Shown here piece by piece: positions 56,232-59,828 of a stretch of DNA of 59,828 bases. The notes below the pieces were generated by a model. That model had not been told where the DNA came from. It saw only the letters and a list, made by a program, of their open reading frames with translations, and made no database searches. A program made the position numbers and the translations under genes. This DNA is from Halodesulfovibrio spirochaetisodalis (GTDB lineage Bacteria; Desulfobacterota; Desulfovibrionia; Desulfovibrionales; Desulfovibrionaceae). The stretch lies in contig NZ_JXMS01000022.1 of NCBI RefSeq assembly GCF_001672295.1, positions 1 through 59,828 on the forward strand. The letters run 5' to 3'. The stretch's first letter is position 1. Every line of letters begins with the position of its first letter.

Positions 56232-57263
56232 CTAGTGAAGCCTGATGCGTGGGTCGACATATGCATACATAATGTCGATGATCAGGTTAGAAATTACGAA
56301 GACAAGCCCCACGAACATACAGACACTCATAAGCACCGGCATATCAAGCTGGGTAGCGGACTCTGCCAGCCACCACCCCATACCCTGACGGTTAAAAACA
56401 ACTTCAACAGCAATGGAGCCTTCCATGGAAAGCGCCACGAGCTGTCCTGCAACAGTAATTACCGGAATAAGTGCATTCCGCTTAGCATGCTTTTGGTAAA
56501 TTGTTTTAAAGTCAGCGCCCTTTGCCTTTGCGGTAATGACATAGTCCTTGCTCATCTCTTCGATCATACCGGAACGCATGACGCGCATAAGCAGCGCAAC
56601 AACGACTATTACCTGTGTCAGCACAGGCAGCACGAGGTGATTGAGTGCATTCAGTGTAATATCCGGTCTGCCATTCAGCAGGCCATCTATAGAATACATC
56701 CCTGTATAGCGGACAAATTGATCAGGATTGTTGGCTACCCATAACGCCAGCTCACTGGAAAGAATTCCCGGAGAAAACAGGTCCAGATATCCATAAAAGA
56801 TCATCAAAAGGATAAGCGCAAACAAGAAGGTAGGCAGAGACCATCCGACAATCGCAGCGATACGCGTCGAATGATCAAAAAAAGAATCGCGATAGACCCC
56901 TGACATTGTACCGAGCCATATGCCTACAATAACCACCAGAGGCGACGCAAAAAGATTAAGTTCAAGAGTGGTTGGAAAATAATTCCAGAAAGCTTTTGCA
57001 ACAGGGCGCGCCGCCACCAGCGACCAGCCGAGATTACCCTGTGCAACCTGTTGTATCCACTTGCCGTACTGGACATAGATAGGCTTATCCAGCCCATATT
57101 CTTTAATAATTAGCGGAATATTCTCTGCCTGCTGAGGCGTAGTGACATACGCAGCAGCTCGCCGTTCCGGACTGAAGGTGGAAAGCAATCCAAAAATAAG
57201 GATTGAAACACCAAACAGAACGAACACAAGAAATAGTAACCGCCTGATAATATACGCAGTCAT
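56232..57263 (-). CDS. Peptide ABC transporter permease (DppB/OppB)
   Basis: About 343 residues. The start is ATG 57263 (MTAYIIRRLLF), typical for this family, with AGGA upstream; the longer frame from 57290 begins inside an intercistronic hairpin. There are six hydrophobic segments and an EAA-type loop around DYVITAKAKGADFKTIYQKH. Forms the channel with DppC. Confidence 0.94.
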   Translation of the reverse strand: MTAYIIRRLLFLVFVLFGVSILIFGLLSTFSPERRAAAYVTTPQQAENIPLIIKEYGLDKPIYVQYGKWIQQVAQGNLGWSLVAARPVAKAFWNYFPTTLELNLFASPLVVIVGIWLGTMSGVYRDSFFDHSTRIAAIVGWSLPTFLFALILLMIFYGYLDLFSPGILSSELALWVANNPDQFVRYTGMYSIDGLLNGRPDITLNALNHLVLPVLTQVIVVVALLMRVMRSGMIEEMSKDYVITAKAKGADFKTIYQKHAKRNALIPVITVAGQLVALSMEGSIAVEVVFNRQGMGWWLAESATQLDMPVLMSVCMFVGLVFVISNLIIDIMYAYVDPRIRLH

Positions 57264-57277
57264 AACATCCTGTGAAA

Positions 57278-57301
57278 GCCCCGAAGGCAAACCTTCGGGG
57301 C
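57278..57301 (-). terminator. Intercistronic hairpin between the binding-protein and DppB genes
   Basis: GCCCCGAAGG / CCTTCGGGGC, perfect 10-bp stem with a 4-base loop, followed on the minus strand by only three T. It probably stabilises the binding-protein mRNA or attenuates read-through, giving more binding protein than permease. Confidence 0.7.
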
Positions 57302-57321
57302 GTATTGTTACGGGTTGGTGT

Positions 57322-59055
57322 TTAGTTCTTCTTCAGCAGTTTTAAATCTTCCCATTCATGATCGAGCATCGGGTGCGGAATAAAACCGTCAACATTAGTG
57401 CGGTACACAAAATGATCGACCTTCTGGTAAAGAATCAGACCCGGTGCATCTTCGTACCAGATATCCTGCATGCGGTAGTACGCATCACGGCGTTTATCGG
57501 GATCAATTTCAAAGCGGGCAAATTTAGCAAGTTTATCCGCCTCTTCATTTTTGTATCCCATGTACTTACCGTACGCACCTGTTGATGCCATAAAAGTAGT
57601 CAGGAAGTTATCAGGATCAGGGAAATCTGCCCCCCATCCAATGATGAAGACCGGCAGCAGATACTTACGATATGCGACCAAGTAATCTTTCCAGTCAATA
57701 TTACGGACTTCAATATTGAACTTGGGATTCAAGGACATAATGTTTTCTGCAAGCATATGGGCTGCAGCTTCACGCTGGGCATTACCGGTATTGTGGGTAA
57801 TAACCATTTTAAAGCCCTTATCCCACACTTTGCCGCCCCATGCTTTTTTCATCAGTTCAGCGGCTTTTTTCAGATCGTATTCATACACAGGCTCAACCTT
57901 ACCATACGGAAGTCCTTTGGCATTGGGTGATGTAGGAATTTCCACATTACCGTTCCAAACATCTTCAATGTATAACTTACGATCAAAGGCATGAAGAAAT
58001 GCTTTACGCACATTAATGTCGGTAAAGAAATCAGGCGGAATACCGTTTCCGTCGAGCTTACCGGAACCAATGTTCGGATTCGCTTCAGGATTAATTACCT
58101 GACAGAACATTGCGCCGGAAACAGACAGCTGTGGAACAGAGAAAATCTTTACATTATCCATCTCTTCCACTTCAGGAAGGTACTGCGGGTCAACCGTTAC
58201 CCGATCAGCATCCCCGTTCTGCAGCGCAAGCTTACGAGAGCTCCACTCTTTATTGTACCGGACAATCGCGGTCTTCAGTGCTGGTTTTTCTCCCCAATAA
58301 TTTTCATTACGCTGGAAGATAAACTCATTGGAAGGAATCCATTTCAACATTGAATACGGACCGGTACCGTTAGCAATTTTCTGTAACGGCTCGGCACCAA
58401 AAGCAGGACTATTGTATTTTGCAGCATTTTCAACGGTTCCATCCCATCCACCGTTTTCAATAGTCCATTCTTTATCAAGAATTACACCACCATATGAGTA
58501 GGCAAGAACAGCGAGCAACGGTGGGAATGGCTGCGGAAGATGGATAATGACAGAATCACCCTGTACTTCCACTGCCTTATCGATTTTTTCAAAAATACCA
58601 TCAATAATTTTACCATCTTTACGGGTAGATGAAACACCAGCAACTGCTTCCAGCATCATCCACATAGGGCCGCCATCCTGATCAACAACCATGTGACGTT
58701 TGATGGAGTAGGCAACGTCTTCTGGTGTCAGGTCGTTACCGTTATGAAATTTTACGCCCTTGCGAATTTTAAATTCATACGTCTTGCCACCATCGCGGAT
58801 TCCACCGTTCTCTACAGATGGAACTTCTGTGGCAAGTACCGGAGCAAATTTGTCCGTTGCAGAGCCATCAAAAAAGATCAACGGCTCATAAATATTCATA
58901 ATACGCTGATGTGATACAACATCATAGCCGCACGCAGGATCAAGGGTACGGACAGTACCATAGCTTTCAAACACAAATGTGTCTTTCGGTGATGCTGCAA
59001 CTGCAACAGATGCCATCAAAAGAACACATGCCAGTGCTGATATAAATCTCTTCAC
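57322..59055 (-). CDS. Periplasmic peptide-binding protein (DppA/OppA, SBP family 5)
   Basis: About 577 residues. The start is GTG 59055, five bases after a perfect AAGGAGG, and it opens a signal peptide (FISALACVLLMASVAVAA, cleavage before SPKDTF); the upstream in-frame codons to 59130 are leader. Family blocks are LDPACGYDVVSHQRIMNIYE and KGVKFHNGNDLTPEDVAYSI. First gene of the five-gene importer. There is no lipobox Cys at the cleavage site, so it should be soluble in the periplasm. The substrate is dipeptides or oligopeptides by family, possibly nickel chelates or haem. Confidence 0.93.
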   Translation of the reverse strand: MKRFISALACVLLMASVAVAASPKDTFVFESYGTVRTLDPACGYDVVSHQRIMNIYEPLIFFDGSATDKFAPVLATEVPSVENGGIRDGGKTYEFKIRKGVKFHNGNDLTPEDVAYSIKRHMVVDQDGGPMWMMLEAVAGVSSTRKDGKIIDGIFEKIDKAVEVQGDSVIIHLPQPFPPLLAVLAYSYGGVILDKEWTIENGGWDGTVENAAKYNSPAFGAEPLQKIANGTGPYSMLKWIPSNEFIFQRNENYWGEKPALKTAIVRYNKEWSSRKLALQNGDADRVTVDPQYLPEVEEMDNVKIFSVPQLSVSGAMFCQVINPEANPNIGSGKLDGNGIPPDFFTDINVRKAFLHAFDRKLYIEDVWNGNVEIPTSPNAKGLPYGKVEPVYEYDLKKAAELMKKAWGGKVWDKGFKMVITHNTGNAQREAAAHMLAENIMSLNPKFNIEVRNIDWKDYLVAYRKYLLPVFIIGWGADFPDPDNFLTTFMASTGAYGKYMGYKNEEADKLAKFARFEIDPDKRRDAYYRMQDIWYEDAPGLILYQKVDHFVYRTNVDGFIPHPMLDHEWEDLKLLKKN

Positions 59056-59828
59056 CCTAACCTCCTTGATGCCGGACACAACCATCCCAGCCCGGCAGGT
59101 AACAAGTACTAAGCTGTATACCCAACACAATATAAAACGGTTATTTCATGACACACTATCAACACCACAGCAAGGAACCGAGAAAACTAACATTCTAATC
59201 AATTTGATAATTTTGAAAACTTCACACAAAAAAACGCCCGAAAAATCTTCGAGCGTGTGATATACTTATTTTTTTATTCCTGAATTCAATTAGCAGTACC
59301 GGTAAAACACAGTCATTATTTTTTTATAACAACAGGATGCATAACTAGTTACTAACCCTTGGCATACCTCCCCACATACTAAACGCCACTAGCAGATTTT
59401 CAAAATAGGTTGTTACTGCTGTGAGCTATTGAACACACCTCAAATCAGTCCATTTATGATTTCAAAGCCATCCTGCAATTAAAACATCAGATCCCAAAAC
59501 GACTCCAACATTCATCAAAAAAAAGGATGCCAGTAGTAACATGCTACTTCGTGTTTAAAACAGATTTAGAATGTGTAACGCGAAACTGTCATTACAACAC
59601 ACTACAATTATACTTAGTTTTGATGAACACACCTTTTCCAATCTCTGCAAAAATGCTTTACCTATAAACTCAAAATCTTATTTTATTAAGATATTTCAAC
59701 ATACCCAAAGTACGTTCAAAGAAGATATGTTCACCCCAACAGCTTTTTACATCTTTTTTATAATCTTGAGTATTCGAAAAAAGGTGTCCCATGCTTTGTT
59801 TTAAATTAGCCAAAGAAAGGCACAAAAG
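59056..59828. other. Terminal intergenic region without a supported gene
   Basis: AT-rich. It contains the leader and promoter region of the peptide importer (no clear -35/-10 found) and a weak hairpin, ACGC.CGAA/TTCG.GCGT at 59234-59255, followed on the minus strand by seven T, so it may end a left-going transcript from beyond the window. An open frame at 59571-59804 has no SD and no similarity that I recognise. Confidence 0.4.

Noticed and set aside
59571-59804. Possible 77-residue gene at the right end
   Set aside because: No SD, atypical composition, and no similarity that I recognise.

Overview
The window looks like chromosome of a mesophilic, Gram-negative sulfate-reducing bacterium of the Desulfovibrionales; a marine Halodesulfovibrio-type genome is my best guess. 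The reasons are moderate GC, a periplasmic CbiK-type cobaltochelatase, many sigma-54 regulators, the gene order rpmE-DUF1385-prfA-prmC-lpxC, a GAK-system cassette, and 'GCCTCCGGCGG' hairpin repeats that I recall from Desulfovibrio genomes. The genus is inference; no database was searched.

Layout. 1-8.5 kb: a sigma-54 activator, a large secreted TPR protein, a Memo-family protein, then a PAS hybrid kinase and a sigma-54 response regulator that have lost all their phosphotransfer residues. Just downstream are three copies of one dyad, a sigma-54-like promoter and a structured, gene-free ~160-nt stretch ending in an intrinsic terminator, which is a strong small-RNA candidate. 9-14.8 kb: a membrane protein, then a cobalamin riboswitch followed by periplasmic cobaltochelatase, a BtuCDF-like importer and a cobalt-precorrin C20 methyltransferase. 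14.8-23.3 kb: a repeat pair, umuDC, an orphan EcfT-like protein, a metal-export operon (NicO/UreH-like, MarR, MntP), a chemoreceptor with a sigma-28 promoter, and tlyA.

23.6-42.5 kb is the translation/transcription core: rpmE, DUF1385, prfA, prmC, lpxC (with a near-consensus sigma-54 promoter and a tandem repeat upstream), four tRNAs, tuf, rpmG, tRNA-Trp, secE, nusG, rplKAJL and rpoBC, with an L10 leader and several intercistronic hairpins.

42.5-51.3 kb: a small HTH/DUF2975 pair, divergent from an eight-gene cassette that I recognise as a 'GAK system' (XXXCH protein, amphi-Trp protein, ATP-grasp enzyme, HprK-related kinase, CofD-like protein). Here it is extended by a PHP-like hydrolase, a PhoU-APH kinase fusion and a His/Cys-rich amphi-Trp fusion. 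To my knowledge its function is not known, and it is the most interesting system in the window. 51.4-59.1 kb: an aromatic amino-acid permease behind an array of CAACAT elements, and a five-gene peptide ABC importer (dpp/opp type). The last ~770 bases hold no gene I can support.
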